In this document: positions 36,594 through 47,457 of the stretch, piece after piece | Numbering within the stretch: position 1 is the stretch's first letter | Layout: every line of letters begins with the position of its first letter | From: Deinococcus arboris | GTDB taxonomy: Bacteria > Deinococcota > Deinococci > Deinococcales > Deinococcaceae | DNA: 64,000 nucleotides | Reading direction: 5' to 3' | Assembly: GCF_009755355.1 (NCBI RefSeq) | Contig: NZ_WQLB01000012.1 | Location: 1 to 64,000, forward strand | Notes under the pieces: generated by a model | Databases searched by the model: none | The model's input: the letters and a program-made list of their open reading frames with translations, nothing else | Told to the model about the DNA's origin: nothing | Program-made: the position numbers and the translations under genes

Positions 36594-37508
36594 CTAAAAG
36601 ACTCGTGGATTCGGCGGCGTATCCAGCGTCATGTCGAAACTCGTCTCATCGGCCCAGACCTTCATATGGGTCAGCTTGGCGCTGCCAAAAGTGGTTGTGA
36701 AGGCCACGTCGCTGGCGTCCCGCCCCTGCGCGATCAGGATGCGCCCGGCGCGGGGCTTGTTGTGGCGGGCATCAAAGGTCCGCCACTGACCGTCCAGAAA
36801 GGCCTCAAACCAAGCGTGAAAGTCCATCGGCACGGGGTCCGGCGTGATGTCAATGTCGGGCATGTAGCCGCAGACGTAGCGGGCGGGGATGTTCAGCGCA
36901 CGGCAGAACGCCACGCCCATATGGGCGAAATCACGGCACACGGCGCGCTTGCTGTCCAGTGCCTGCCGGGCGGTAGTCGCGCTGGTCGAGCCGTAGCCGT
37001 ACACGCATTCGTCAAACAGATGATCGCTGATGGCCTGCACCTGAGCCCAGCCGCCCTGAATGTGGCCGAAGCGCTCCCAGGCCTCGGCACTGATCAGGTC
37101 ACTGTCCACATACCGGCTGGGCAGCAGGTAAGTAATGGTGTGGTCCGGCAACGCCTCTACAAGGGTCTTGGGCAGATGGGGCAAGACCGGATCGGGGAGA
37201 CGGGTCGTTTCAGCAATCAGGTCGTGACCGATGGTCAGGGTGCCAGGCTGGGCCAGCAGACGCCAGACGCGGTTGCCGTGCGTATCGGTATAGGTGTGGA
37301 TGCCCTCGGCGGCGCCCAGGGGCCGCTCGGCAACGATGCGCTGGCGGGTGCCGGTGGGTTCCAGGCGGTCGACGGGCTGCACCACAAACAGCATGGGCGT
37401 GGGGTAGGGCACTTCAAACGTGAGCGAAAACCCCGCGCGCACTCGGACGGGGTTTGAAAAATCAGCGGTCTGGGACTGATCGGGAGAAAGCTGGTCGGGC
37501 GCGGCCAT
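36594..37508 (-). CDS. Transglutaminase-like cysteine peptidase family protein
   Basis: 304 residues. The C-terminal core has the transglutaminase triad: Cys in SKRAVCRDFAHMG, His in MDFHAWFEAFL and Asp in WRTFDARHNKP. An N-terminal bacterial-transglutaminase-like beta domain (FSLTFEVPYPTPMLFVVQP) precedes it. Such proteins, often near circularly permuted ATP-grasp genes, cleave or ligate peptide or isopeptide bonds; that context is missing here. No signal peptide, so probably cytoplasmic. A CAGACT box 7 bases before the ATG hints at a leaderless start. Confidence 0.88.
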   Translation of the reverse strand: MAAPDQLSPDQSQTADFSNPVRVRAGFSLTFEVPYPTPMLFVVQPVDRLEPTGTRQRIVAERPLGAAEGIHTYTDTHGNRVWRLLAQPGTLTIGHDLIAETTRLPDPVLPHLPKTLVEALPDHTITYLLPSRYVDSDLISAEAWERFGHIQGGWAQVQAISDHLFDECVYGYGSTSATTARQALDSKRAVCRDFAHMGVAFCRALNIPARYVCGYMPDIDITPDPVPMDFHAWFEAFLDGQWRTFDARHNKPRAGRILIAQGRDASDVAFTTTFGSAKLTHMKVWADETSFDMTLDTPPNPRVF

Positions 37509-37607
37509 ACGCCTCAGTCTGCGGTGCCGCGTGCCTGAGATGGGTGTGAAGACTAGCCGGGACAGCGTTCATGTTGGCCCCGTAGGCGGCCGGGCTAGGC
37601 TGACACC

Positions 37608-39650
<2,043 letters not shown>

Positions 39651-39788
39651 GACCTAGAGGCTCCGAGCGAAAGACTCTTAAGGCCTCTGGGGGAGTTCAG
39701 GTGAGGCGACGCAGCAGCCCACATCTCAATGCCCTCTGTGCACAAGCCTCGACCTTCTGCCCACCAGCTGGCAGGTAGAGACGTGCGG

Positions 39789-40430
39789 TCAGGGCTCAGG
39801 TGGATTCAGGGCCTTGGTCAGGCACAAGTGCTCGGCGGGATGGCCCAGCCAAGGGATCCACAGCGGCGTGACCTGCCGGGCCGCTTCTGTAAAGCCCAGC
39901 CGGCCATACAGCCGCAGGGCGGCGGCATTTTCAGTGGTGGTGGCCAGTTGCACGCCGGGCACTCCGGCGCCGGCCAGCACCCGCAGGTGGGCGCGCAGCA
40001 AGCCCTCTCCGGCCCCCTGGCCCCGCGCCTGCGGCAACAAATTGAGGTGGAGGTGGGCCGGAAACCGCATGGAGTCGGCGTGAGGCCCTGGCCAGCGGGC
40101 GGCTCGCCACAGATAGGGCCAACCTGTCCGTAAGGCCCGCATCTGTCGCGCTTCCTGCGCCACGACCCGTAGCACCGCGCGGCGGTACAGCAGCGGCGAC
40201 GGCGAGCCCAGCACATAGCCCACCACCTCTGGCCCCTGCTGCGCCACGAAGCCGCCAAAGCCGCCGCCCCAGAAGTACGGCCCCACCCACAGCGCCGCAA
40301 ACAGCGCCGCGTCGGGAAAATACCGCGCGGCGCTGTCCCCAAAAAAGCCGGTCTGGTAGGCCACCCGCCCCACCGCCGCCTCGTCACTGGGCCTGACCGG
40401 ACGCAGGACCACAGCAGGACCAGACGTCAC
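39789..40430 (-). CDS. GNAT-family N-acetyltransferase
   Basis: 213 residues with a single GNAT fold. The acetyl-CoA loop is recognisable in NLLPQARGQGAGEGLLRAHL (R/Q-x-x-G-x-G/A), and NAAALRLYGRLGFTEAAR is the usual C-terminal motif. Substrate unknown. GTG start 7 bases after the rpiA stop, so it is the last gene of the peroxiredoxin-rpiA-GNAT operon. Confidence 0.85.
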   Translation of the reverse strand: MTSGPAVVLRPVRPSDEAAVGRVAYQTGFFGDSAARYFPDAALFAALWVGPYFWGGGFGGFVAQQGPEVVGYVLGSPSPLLYRRAVLRVVAQEARQMRALRTGWPYLWRAARWPGPHADSMRFPAHLHLNLLPQARGQGAGEGLLRAHLRVLAGAGVPGVQLATTTENAAALRLYGRLGFTEAARQVTPLWIPWLGHPAEHLCLTKALNPPEP

Positions 40431-40437
40431 GGGCGGC

Positions 40438-41130
40438 TCAGCGGCCCTGGGGGGTCAGTTCGGTTACGCCGTCAGGCGCCGCTACAAACGCGCGCTCGGC
40501 CATACCCAGGAAGAGGCCGGTGTCTACCACGCCCAGCGTCCCTTTCAGGGTGCGCTCCAGCGCGTCACTGTCCTGCCCCGCCGGAATCTGCGCATCAAAG
40601 ATGTAATTGCCGTTGTCGGTGACATACGGCTGCGCGCCGTTCTGGCGCAAGCGACCTGCCGGGAGCACTTCTCGCAAGCGCTCAATGGTGCTCAGAAAGC
40701 CAAAACGCGCAATCTCGATGGGCAGCGCCGACTTCTCTCCTATCCGCTCGACCAACTTGGTGTGGTCGGCAATCACGACAAAGCGCCGCGCCTGCACTTC
40801 GGTCAATTTCTCGCGCAGGAGGGCACCGCCCAGGCCCTTGATCAGGTCGAGGTTTGGGGCAATCTCGTCGGCGCCGTCAATAGCGATGTCCAGCGGGCGG
40901 GGGTCCAGCGGCTCGACGGGAATGCCCACCTGCCGCGCCAGAGCGTCGCTGGCTTCGCTGGTGGCCACGCCGACGATGCCGCTCAGTTCGCCGCTGCTGA
41001 GCTTGCGGCCCAGCTCCTCAATGGCGTATTTGGCGGTGCTGCCGGTGCCCAGTCCCACGCGCATCCCGCTCTCGACCAAGGCCACTGCGCGTAGGGCGGC
41101 TTCCTTTTTCAGGGCTTCCAGGTCGCTCAT
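40438..41130 (-). CDS. rpiA: Ribose-5-phosphate isomerase A
   Basis: 230-residue enzyme interconverting ribose 5-phosphate and ribulose 5-phosphate in the pentose phosphate pathway. Signature segments are GLGTGSTAKYAIEELG near the N-terminus, DGADEIAPNLDLIKGLGGAL with the catalytic Asp/Glu region, and VTDNGNYIFDAQI. Length is standard. The ATG overlaps the stop of the upstream peroxiredoxin gene by four bases. Confidence 0.97.
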   Translation of the reverse strand: MSDLEALKKEAALRAVALVESGMRVGLGTGSTAKYAIEELGRKLSSGELSGIVGVATSEASDALARQVGIPVEPLDPRPLDIAIDGADEIAPNLDLIKGLGGALLREKLTEVQARRFVVIADHTKLVERIGEKSALPIEIARFGFLSTIERLREVLPAGRLRQNGAQPYVTDNGNYIFDAQIPAGQDSDALERTLKGTLGVVDTGLFLGMAERAFVAAPDGVTELTPQGR

Positions 41131-41642
41131 GCTTGCCCCTGGGCCGCCCGGTCTTTCTCAATGGCAGCGGCCACATGGTCGGCGTGCCCGTCCACCTTGA
41201 CGGCCAGCCAACTCTTGACCAGTCGGCCATCCGGGCCAATCAGGAAGGTCTGGCGCTTGATGCCTTCGGTGACTTTGCCATACATATTTTTCGTGCCATA
41301 CGAGCCAATTTGGCGCAGGAAGGCCGCGCCGTCATCACTGAGGAGGGGGAAGGGCAGGCTGTATTTCTCGGCAAATTGACTGTGGCTCGCAGCGTCGTCG
41401 GCGCTGAGGCCCAGGATGGCCGCCCCGTGCCCCTTCAGCAGGGCATTGTCACGGAAATCGCAGGCTTCTTTGGTGCACCCTGGGGTGTCGTCCTTGGGGT
41501 ACACATACAGCACCACGTAGCGCCCGCTGTAGTCCGCCAGGCGGTGTACCTGACCCTGCGCGTCAGGCAGGGCGAAGTCTGGGAACGGCTGGCCAGGTTG
41601 CAGGACACTGGTCTGGGTGTCGGTAGGTGACAGATCGGTCAT
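41127..41642 (-). CDS. bcp: Peroxiredoxin, BCP/PrxQ type
   Basis: 171-residue thiol peroxidase that reduces H2O2 and organic hydroperoxides with thioredoxin. The peroxidatic Cys56 and resolving Cys61 form the PrxQ pattern in YPKDDTPGCTKEACDFRD. Later FLIGPDGRLVKSWLAVKVDGHADHV (in parts, FLIGPDGRLVKSW) is typical. TACCCT ends 6 bases before the ATG (leaderless). Heads an operon with rpiA, which fits NADPH supply for peroxide defence. Confidence 0.95.
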   Translation of the reverse strand: MTDLSPTDTQTSVLQPGQPFPDFALPDAQGQVHRLADYSGRYVVLYVYPKDDTPGCTKEACDFRDNALLKGHGAAILGLSADDAASHSQFAEKYSLPFPLLSDDGAAFLRQIGSYGTKNMYGKVTEGIKRQTFLIGPDGRLVKSWLAVKVDGHADHVAAAIEKDRAAQGQA

Positions 41643-42004
41643 GCGGCCAGGGTAGCGCGAGGAAGATCAGGCGCGTCCGGCAGAAAGAAGCTGAGGCAGT
41701 GCCAGGGGGCAGAGGACCGCATCGTCCCGCATCCTTCAGCTGAGATAGCGTTGGGCCCGTGGTGTCGCCCATAGCGGAGCCCCTCCGCCTTGAGAGTAGA
41801 CAGAGGCGCGTCATCCAGCAGACCGAACAGGCGCCTGGACCGCCACTTGTGCTGCGGCTTAGCCCTGCCCAGCTGCTCACACTGAGGCTTGAAGCCAAAG
41901 GAGTATCAATTGAGCGGCCACCGCGCCAGTTGACCTTGCGACCTACCCAGGCAGAACAGAGCCGAGGTGGCCAGGTATGCTGCACCTCTACTCTGGGGGA
42001 CAAC
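41643..42004. other. 362-bp intergenic stretch, nothing recognised
   Basis: Divergent spacer between the peroxiredoxin and a RibD_C-domain gene. It holds the peroxiredoxin -10 box at its left end. A plus-strand frame continuous with the next gene runs through 41759-42004 but has no family resemblance and the gene's own start at 42005 is better. No hairpin or repeat stands out. Confidence 0.4.
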
Positions 42005-42559
42005 ATGGCGAAAGTGGTGTTTGGCATGACGATGTCACTGGACGGTTTTATCAACGACGCCCACGGAAAGGTGGGCCTGCTTTACCCGGACCTGAGGTCA
42101 CTGGGGCAAAGTCAGGTTATGCAAGAGGCGCTGCGCACCACCGGCGCGGTGGTGATGGGGCGCCGGACCTTTGACGCGCCGGGTGATCCCGACAGTTACG
42201 CCGAGGACTATGAATTTCAGGTGCCCATTTTCGTGGTCACTCGGCGACCACCCGAAACCAAGCCGAAGGAGAATGACCGCCTGCGCATTACGTTTGTCGG
42301 GACCCCAGAGGAGGCGGTCCGGCAGGCCAAAGCGGTGGCCGGAGAGCAGGACGTTGTCGTAGTGGGCGGCCCCAGTGTCGGCCAGCACCTCTTGCGGGCG
42401 GGCTTGGTGGACGAGTTGCAAATCGGTGTGATGCCGCAGCTGCTGGGCAGCGGGCAGCAGTTGTTTGAACACTTGGCTGAGCTGTCCATCACGCTCAGGA
42501 AGACGCGACTGATCGAAACTGGGCAGCGAACCGACCTCTACTTCTCCGTTGAGAGGTGA
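42005..42559 (+). CDS. Dihydrofolate reductase family protein (RibD C-terminal domain)
   Basis: 184 residues. MAKVVFGMTMSLDGFINDA opens the DHFR-like fold, VVMGRRTFD is the NADPH-binding segment, and DVVVVGGPSVGQHLLRAGLVDELQIGVMP matches RibD_C proteins. These are NADPH-dependent reductases; most stand-alone members, such as YyaP/YwjB, have no known substrate. A TATGCT/TACTCT promoter-like stretch precedes the ATG and GGGGGA lies 5 bases upstream. Confidence 0.9.
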   Translation: MAKVVFGMTMSLDGFINDAHGKVGLLYPDLRSLGQSQVMQEALRTTGAVVMGRRTFDAPGDPDSYAEDYEFQVPIFVVTRRPPETKPKENDRLRITFVGTPEEAVRQAKAVAGEQDVVVVGGPSVGQHLLRAGLVDELQIGVMPQLLGSGQQLFEHLAELSITLRKTRLIETGQRTDLYFSVER

Positions 42560-42682
42560 CCTTCGGCAGAGGGCGGGAATGGATGGATGAGCGGCGAGCC
42601 ACCCGGCATCTCAGCGCCGTCCTCCCCCGTCTCCACCTTTGGATTCAATCTTTCTTAAAGGAAGCCCGGTATTCTGGGGGGC

Positions 42683-43345
42683 GTGAAGCTTGCGCCGTAC
42701 ATTGACCACACCCTCCTCAAAGCCACCGCCACCCGTGCCGAGATCGTCCAACTCTGCGCCGAGGCCCGCCAGAACGCTTTCTACGCTATTTGCATCAATC
42801 CGGTGTACATCCCCCTGGCCAAAGCGGAATTGAGCGGCAGTGACGTCAAAGTGGCCACCGTGTGCGGCTTTCCCCTCGGGGCCGTCAGCTCCGAGCAGAA
42901 AGCGGCCGAGGCCCGGCTCAGCGTGCAGGCAGGTGCTGACGAAGTGGACATGGTCATTCACATCGGCGCGGCGCTGGACGGCGACTGGGCGGCGGTAGAG
43001 GCCGATGTGCGTGTGGTGCGCGGGGCCACGGAAGGCACGGTGCTGAAGGTCATCATCGAAACCTGTTACCTGAATGACGAGCAAAAGCGCGCGGCCACCG
43101 AAGCTTCGGTACGCGGCGGCGCCGACTTCGTGAAGACCAGCACCGGCTTTGGCACCGGCGGCGCCACCCTGGACGACGTGCGCCTGATGCGCGAGGTCAT
43201 TGCGGGCCGAGCTCAGATTAAGGCGGCCGGCGGCGTACGCACCGCAGATGACGCCAAGGCCATGATTGAGGCGGGCGCCACCCGCCTGGGCACCTCGGGC
43301 GGCGTGGCCCTGGTGGCCGGCGAGCGCATGGGCGAGGGGTATTGA
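42683..43345 (+). CDS. deoC: Deoxyribose-phosphate aldolase
   Basis: 220-residue class I aldolase that splits 2-deoxyribose 5-phosphate into acetaldehyde and glyceraldehyde 3-phosphate in nucleoside salvage. IDHTLLKATATRAEI is the N-terminal signature; a Schiff-base Lys is in VLKVIIETCYL and the catalytic Lys is in FVKTSTGFGTGGATL. TATTCT ends 7 bases before GTG 42683, so it is leaderless and heads a run of five genes with maf, mreC, mreD and PBP2. Clearing damaged nucleosides would fit a radiation-resistant host, but that is inference. Confidence 0.95.
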   Translation: MKLAPYIDHTLLKATATRAEIVQLCAEARQNAFYAICINPVYIPLAKAELSGSDVKVATVCGFPLGAVSSEQKAAEARLSVQAGADEVDMVIHIGAALDGDWAAVEADVRVVRGATEGTVLKVIIETCYLNDEQKRAATEASVRGGADFVKTSTGFGTGGATLDDVRLMREVIAGRAQIKAAGGVRTADDAKAMIEAGATRLGTSGGVALVAGERMGEGY

Positions 43346-43346
43346 A

Positions 43347-44000
43347 GTGACCCCAGAGCAAACCGGCACCGCCCAGGGCGTGCCGGCGGTGGTGCTGGCG
43401 TCTGGCAGCCCCCGGCGGCGCGAGCTGCTGGGTGGGCTGGGCGTCACCTTTACCGTGCAGGTCAGCGGCGAACCTGAGGACAGCCCCGAGACCGACCCGG
43501 CACGGCTGGCCGCCGAGCTGGCGCGGCTCAAGGGGCGCGCGGTGGCCGCACATCATCCCAGCGCGGTGGTGCTGGCCGCCGATACGGTCGTCGCGGTGGG
43601 CGGCACCCTGCTGGGTAAGCCAGCCGACGCTGCCGAGAACGCCGCCTTTTTGCGTCAGCTGTCAGGGCGCACCCATGAGGTCCTGACCGGGGTGGCGGTG
43701 CTATACGCGGGCCAGGAGCAGGTGGAGGTGGCGCGCACAGAGGTCACGTTCCGTTCCCTGTCTGCCACCGAAATCGAGTATTACGCTGCCACGAGCGAAG
43801 GGCTGGATAAAGCCGGCGGGTACGGCGTGCAGGGCGTGGGGGCCGCGCTGATCGAGCGCCTGAACGGCGAATACACCAACGTCGTGGGCCTGCCGCTGGG
43901 TGTGACCATCCGGCTGCTGCGGGCCTGCGGCGTGCCGGTGTGGGGCGCGCTGGAGCCTGACCCTCTGGCGACCGGTCTTCTGGGGGCGAGGGGCGCATGA
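43347..44000 (+). CDS. maf: Maf-like nucleoside triphosphate pyrophosphatase
   Basis: 217 residues from GTG 43347. VVLASGSPRRRELLGGLGV and VVLAADTVVAVGGTLLGKP are the family's two hallmarks, and YGVQGVGAALIERLNGEYTN follows. Maf proteins hydrolyse non-canonical or modified NTPs such as m5UTP and dTTP to monophosphates and are linked to septum control. Begins one base after the deoC stop and overlaps mreC by four bases. Its neighbours (mreC, mreD) are a classic maf context. Confidence 0.93.
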   Translation: MTPEQTGTAQGVPAVVLASGSPRRRELLGGLGVTFTVQVSGEPEDSPETDPARLAAELARLKGRAVAAHHPSAVVLAADTVVAVGGTLLGKPADAAENAAFLRQLSGRTHEVLTGVAVLYAGQEQVEVARTEVTFRSLSATEIEYYAATSEGLDKAGGYGVQGVGAALIERLNGEYTNVVGLPLGVTIRLLRACGVPVWGALEPDPLATGLLGARGA

Positions 44001-44776
44001 AGGGGCGGGCCGCGCTGCTGACCGTGCTGGGGCTGCTGGGCCTGAGCATGGTCACCACGCGTTTTCAGGTCGTGGCCCCCACAGCGCTGCGGGCCGGCAC
44101 CGCGCCGCTGACCCGCCTGTCGGTGGTGGCGGCCGATAATCTGCGCCGCGCCGTGCTGACCGTGACCCAGGAACGTCAGCGCGCCGGGCAGATGGCCGCG
44201 CTCCAAAAGCAGAATGACGCGCTGCGCCAGCGCAACGAACTGCTGACGCGCGAGGTCTCGCGGCTGCGGCAGGTCGTCAAGATCACGACCACCCAGGCTC
44301 CTAACGCGCTGGGCATCGCGCAGGTGGTGGCCGTGGACCCCAGCCCGCTGCTGGCGCGCGTGGACGTGAACAAGGGGTCGCGCGACGGGGTGCGGCTGCG
44401 CATGCCCGTCACGGTGCCGCGCGGGCTGGTCGGCCAGGTTACAGGGGTCAGCGAGACCCGCGCCACGGTGCTGGCCCTCGTGGACCCCGAAAGCAGCGTC
44501 GGCGTGACCCTGCAGGGCAACCGGGGCGGGCGCGGCGTGGCGCGCGGCGTGCCCCCAGACCGCCTGCGCGCGGAGTTTTCGCGCTCAGTGCCCATCAAGC
44601 CTGGCGACGTGCTGGTGACGAACAGCCTGGGGGGGGTCTTTCCGGTGGGGATTCCGGTGGGCACCGTGGAAAAGGTGCTGCCACTGGGCGCCAATGACAT
44701 TAACCGCACCGTGATTGTCAAGCCGGCGGTGGATGTGGGCGTGGTGGAAGACGTGACGATTCTGGAGGGGTTATGA
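43997..44776 (+). CDS. mreC: Rod shape-determining protein MreC
   Basis: 259-residue bitopic membrane protein: hydrophobic N-terminus (LLTVLGLLGLSMVTTRF), a coiled coil of about residues 50-95 (QRAGQMAALQKQNDALRQRN), then two beta-barrel domains with DVNKGSRDGVRLRMPVTVPR and GLVGQV. It links MreB inside to PBP2 outside. Overlaps maf by ATGA; a short gap leads to mreD. Confidence 0.95.
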   Translation: MKGRAALLTVLGLLGLSMVTTRFQVVAPTALRAGTAPLTRLSVVAADNLRRAVLTVTQERQRAGQMAALQKQNDALRQRNELLTREVSRLRQVVKITTTQAPNALGIAQVVAVDPSPLLARVDVNKGSRDGVRLRMPVTVPRGLVGQVTGVSETRATVLALVDPESSVGVTLQGNRGGRGVARGVPPDRLRAEFSRSVPIKPGDVLVTNSLGGVFPVGIPVGTVEKVLPLGANDINRTVIVKPAVDVGVVEDVTILEGL

Positions 44777-44786
44777 AGGTGGCGCC

Positions 44787-45329
44787 GTGAGGTACGACGC
44801 CCTGCGCCCCGCGCGGGGGCCAGCCCGCTGGGCGCGGGTCCTGGGCTACACCGCGCTGCTGCTGCTGGTTCAGAGTGCCCTGTCGCGCCTGGCTGACGCG
44901 GCGGGCGTGCCGGCCCCCGACCTGTTTTTGCTGACCGGCGCGGCGCTGGCGTGGCGTCTGCCCCCGGTGTGGGCGTTAACTGGCGCCTATGCAGTGGGCC
45001 TGGGGCAGGACGTGTTGGGCGGCGGCGTGCTGGGCCTGCACGCGGCGGGCGTGATGGGCGGCGCGCTGCTGGCCCTGGGCGTGCGGCGCTACGTGGCGGA
45101 CTCGGGGCCGTTTCAGGCGCCGCTGACCGTGCTGCTGGCGCTGGCTGGGCAGTGGCTGGTCTTCTTGCTGCTGACCTACTGGCTGCGCACCGATCTGGTC
45201 ACCGTAGACCTGCTGCGCGCCACCCTGCCCCCGCTGCTGCTGGGCACACTGCTGGTGTTTCCGCTGTGGGAACGGGCCGTGGTCTGGGCTTTTGGGCCAC
45301 GGTCTGGCCCAGAAGAGGGCCTGGCATGA
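44787..45329 (+). CDS. mreD: Rod shape-determining protein MreD
   Basis: 180 residues, five or six hydrophobic segments, with the loop GLGQDVLGGGVLGLHA that is conserved in MreD proteins. Integral membrane partner of MreC and the PBP2/RodA complex. GTG start 10 bases after mreC, with GGGG and AAGG upstream; its stop overlaps the PBP2 start by four bases. Confidence 0.9.
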   Translation: MRYDALRPARGPARWARVLGYTALLLLVQSALSRLADAAGVPAPDLFLLTGAALAWRLPPVWALTGAYAVGLGQDVLGGGVLGLHAAGVMGGALLALGVRRYVADSGPFQAPLTVLLALAGQWLVFLLLTYWLRTDLVTVDLLRATLPPLLLGTLLVFPLWERAVVWAFGPRSGPEEGLA

Positions 45330-47362
45330 GCCGCGCGGGCGACCTCATTGACCGCCGCACGCGCGTGCGGCGCCGCGCGGCCAGCCGCAAGCGGGCGCGC
45401 GCCAGAGAGCGCCAGGGCGGGGCGCGCATCGGATGGATCACCCTGGGCTTCAGCCTGTGCCTGCTGGGGCTAGGGGCGCGGCTGTACCAGTTGCAGGTTG
45501 TGCAGCATGACCAGTACGCCGTACAGTCGGTCAGCAATTACCAGCGCGACGAGACCCTGCGCGCCCTGCGCGGCGAGATTCGCACGCGCGACGGCGTGCT
45601 GCTGGCCACCAACCGCCTTGCCGTGGACCTCGTGTACACCGGCCGCCGCAACCCCAAGGACCCTGAGCAGGCCATTCCCGCCTGGGACAAGATCGTGTAT
45701 CTGGCGGGCATCAAGGGTGACGTGCTCAAGGGCGGCCAGCCCCGCGAACCCAACTTTGAGCGCGAGACTGAAACGGTCCTGGCGCGCAACATCCCGCAGG
45801 ACAAGTTGGCGGCCCTGTACGAATACACCGTGCTGGTGCCCAGCCTGGAACTGCGCGAGCGCCTGGAACGGGTCTACCCCGAAGGCAAGATGGCCGGGCA
45901 CCTGCTGGGCTACGTGCAGGAAGCCAGCGAGGCGCAGGTGGCCGAAGGCGGCTACGCGCCCGGCGACCTCGTGGGCCGCTCTGGGCTGGAATACAGCCTG
46001 CAAACGACCTTGCAGGGCAAGAACGGCCTGCGCCGCCGCGAGGTTACGGCCAGCGGCAAGCCACAGACCGAGCGGGTCATTGACCCCGGCACTAAGGGCA
46101 AAGACGTGACACTCAGCATTGACTCGCGCCTGCAACTCGCCGCCGAACGGGCGCTGCGTGAGGGCCTGGCGGATGTGAATGCGGGCCGCGCCAGGGCAGG
46201 CAAAGCCGCCGAGCCGTACACACGCGGCGCCATCATCGCCATTGACCCGCGCACGAATGAGGTCCTGGCGATGGCCAGCAGCCCCACCTACGACCCCAAC
46301 TGGTTCTCGCGCGTGCCCAGCCCTGATCCCAAAGCCAAGAACTGGGCGATTGACCCCAACCGCCCCCTGGCCGAACTGGACGCCGTGACCAGCAACCGCG
46401 TGGTGCAGGCGTACAACCCCGGCAGCGTCTTCAAGATCGCCACGACCCTGATGTACGTGGAGAAATGGGGCAACTTTACCCTGCCGTGCAACCCGGTTTA
46501 TTACTATGGGCGCACGGCCAAGCGCAACTGGGCACACTACAGCCTGGGCATGGTGGATGGACGCCTAGCCATCTCCTATTCCTGTAACCCCTGGTACTAC
46601 CACTCGGCGGCGCAGGTCGGCCCAGAAGCCTACGCCCGGCAGCTAAAAAGCCGCCTGACGGAACTGGGGTACAACGGCCCCACGGGTCTGGAACTGGTGG
46701 GCGAGAAGACGGGACTGCTGATGACGGCCGATGAATACATCAGTCCAGCGAAGTGGTACCCCGGCTTCGGCCTGAACATGAGCATTGGGCAGGGGGACGT
46801 GCTGGTCACGCCCGCGCAAGTGGTATCGGTGATGTCCACCATCATCAACAATGGGCAAAAGCGGCCGCTGACACTTCTGAAAGCGGTGGGCGGCCAGCCG
46901 CAGCCGCGCAAACCTGCGGTCAACGTGGTGCGCCAGGGCAACACCGATGTCTTCAAGTTCGTGCAAGACGGCATGAGCGGCACCACCGCCGGCACCCGCT
47001 ACGGCACTGCCCAGCACGAGATTGGCCCCACTCTTTTTCCCGTGAGGACAGGGGGCAAGACCGGCACAGCTGAGAACGGCCGTAGCTTCCACGATGGGCT
47101 GGCTTACACCCACGCCTGGTACGAGGGCTACGGCCCGCTGGTCAACCCCAATTTCGCAGTCGTGGCGTTTTTCCAGAACGGTGGCGAGGGGTCGGGGCCA
47201 GCGCTGAAAGCCGTCAAGAAAATGTTCGCCGAGCGCTGGTGCGTCAGTCTGAATGAAGCGGGCAGCGCCCTCCCCCTGGCTGCCCAGCAACCCTGCACTG
47301 GCGATCTGGAGCAGATGCACAAGGTGTACAAGATTCGGGCGGCAAGAACAGCGAAACAGTAA
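45326..47362 (+). CDS. mrdA: Penicillin-binding protein 2 (elongation transpeptidase)
   Basis: 678-residue class B PBP. A basic cytoplasmic tail and one membrane helix (GWITLGFSLCLLGLGARLY) precede a dimerisation/pedestal region and a transpeptidase domain with Ser367-x-x-Lys370 in NPGSVFKIATT, Ser419-Cys-Asn421 and Lys578-Thr-Gly in GKTGTAE. It cross-links peptidoglycan during elongation and is the target of mecillinam-type beta-lactams. Last gene of the deoC-maf-mreC-mreD operon by overlap. A long open frame upstream of 45326 in the same phase is antisense-free but overlaps mreD and is not used. Confidence 0.95.
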   Translation: MSRAGDLIDRRTRVRRRAASRKRARARERQGGARIGWITLGFSLCLLGLGARLYQLQVVQHDQYAVQSVSNYQRDETLRALRGEIRTRDGVLLATNRLAVDLVYTGRRNPKDPEQAIPAWDKIVYLAGIKGDVLKGGQPREPNFERETETVLARNIPQDKLAALYEYTVLVPSLELRERLERVYPEGKMAGHLLGYVQEASEAQVAEGGYAPGDLVGRSGLEYSLQTTLQGKNGLRRREVTASGKPQTERVIDPGTKGKDVTLSIDSRLQLAAERALREGLADVNAGRARAGKAAEPYTRGAIIAIDPRTNEVLAMASSPTYDPNWFSRVPSPDPKAKNWAIDPNRPLAELDAVTSNRVVQAYNPGSVFKIATTLMYVEKWGNFTLPCNPVYYYGRTAKRNWAHYSLGMVDGRLAISYSCNPWYYHSAAQVGPEAYARQLKSRLTELGYNGPTGLELVGEKTGLLMTADEYISPAKWYPGFGLNMSIGQGDVLVTPAQVVSVMSTIINNGQKRPLTLLKAVGGQPQPRKPAVNVVRQGNTDVFKFVQDGMSGTTAGTRYGTAQHEIGPTLFPVRTGGKTGTAENGRSFHDGLAYTHAWYEGYGPLVNPNFAVVAFFQNGGEGSGPALKAVKKMFAERWCVSLNEAGSALPLAAQQPCTGDLEQMHKVYKIRAARTAKQ

Positions 47363-47364
47363 AT

Positions 47365-47395
47365 CAGCGTCAAACATGAAAGCCATCTGACGCTG
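47365..47395 (+). terminator. Hairpin after the mre operon
   Basis: CAGCGTCA (47365-47372) and TGACGCTG (47388-47395) form an 8-bp stem with a 15-base loop three bases after the PBP2 stop. No T-run follows, so termination is only possible. Confidence 0.4.
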
Positions 47396-47457
47396 GATGC
47401 TGCTGATAGCAGGTGACTTCAGACAACAGAACTGTTGGCTGGCTCCAGCCTGGCATC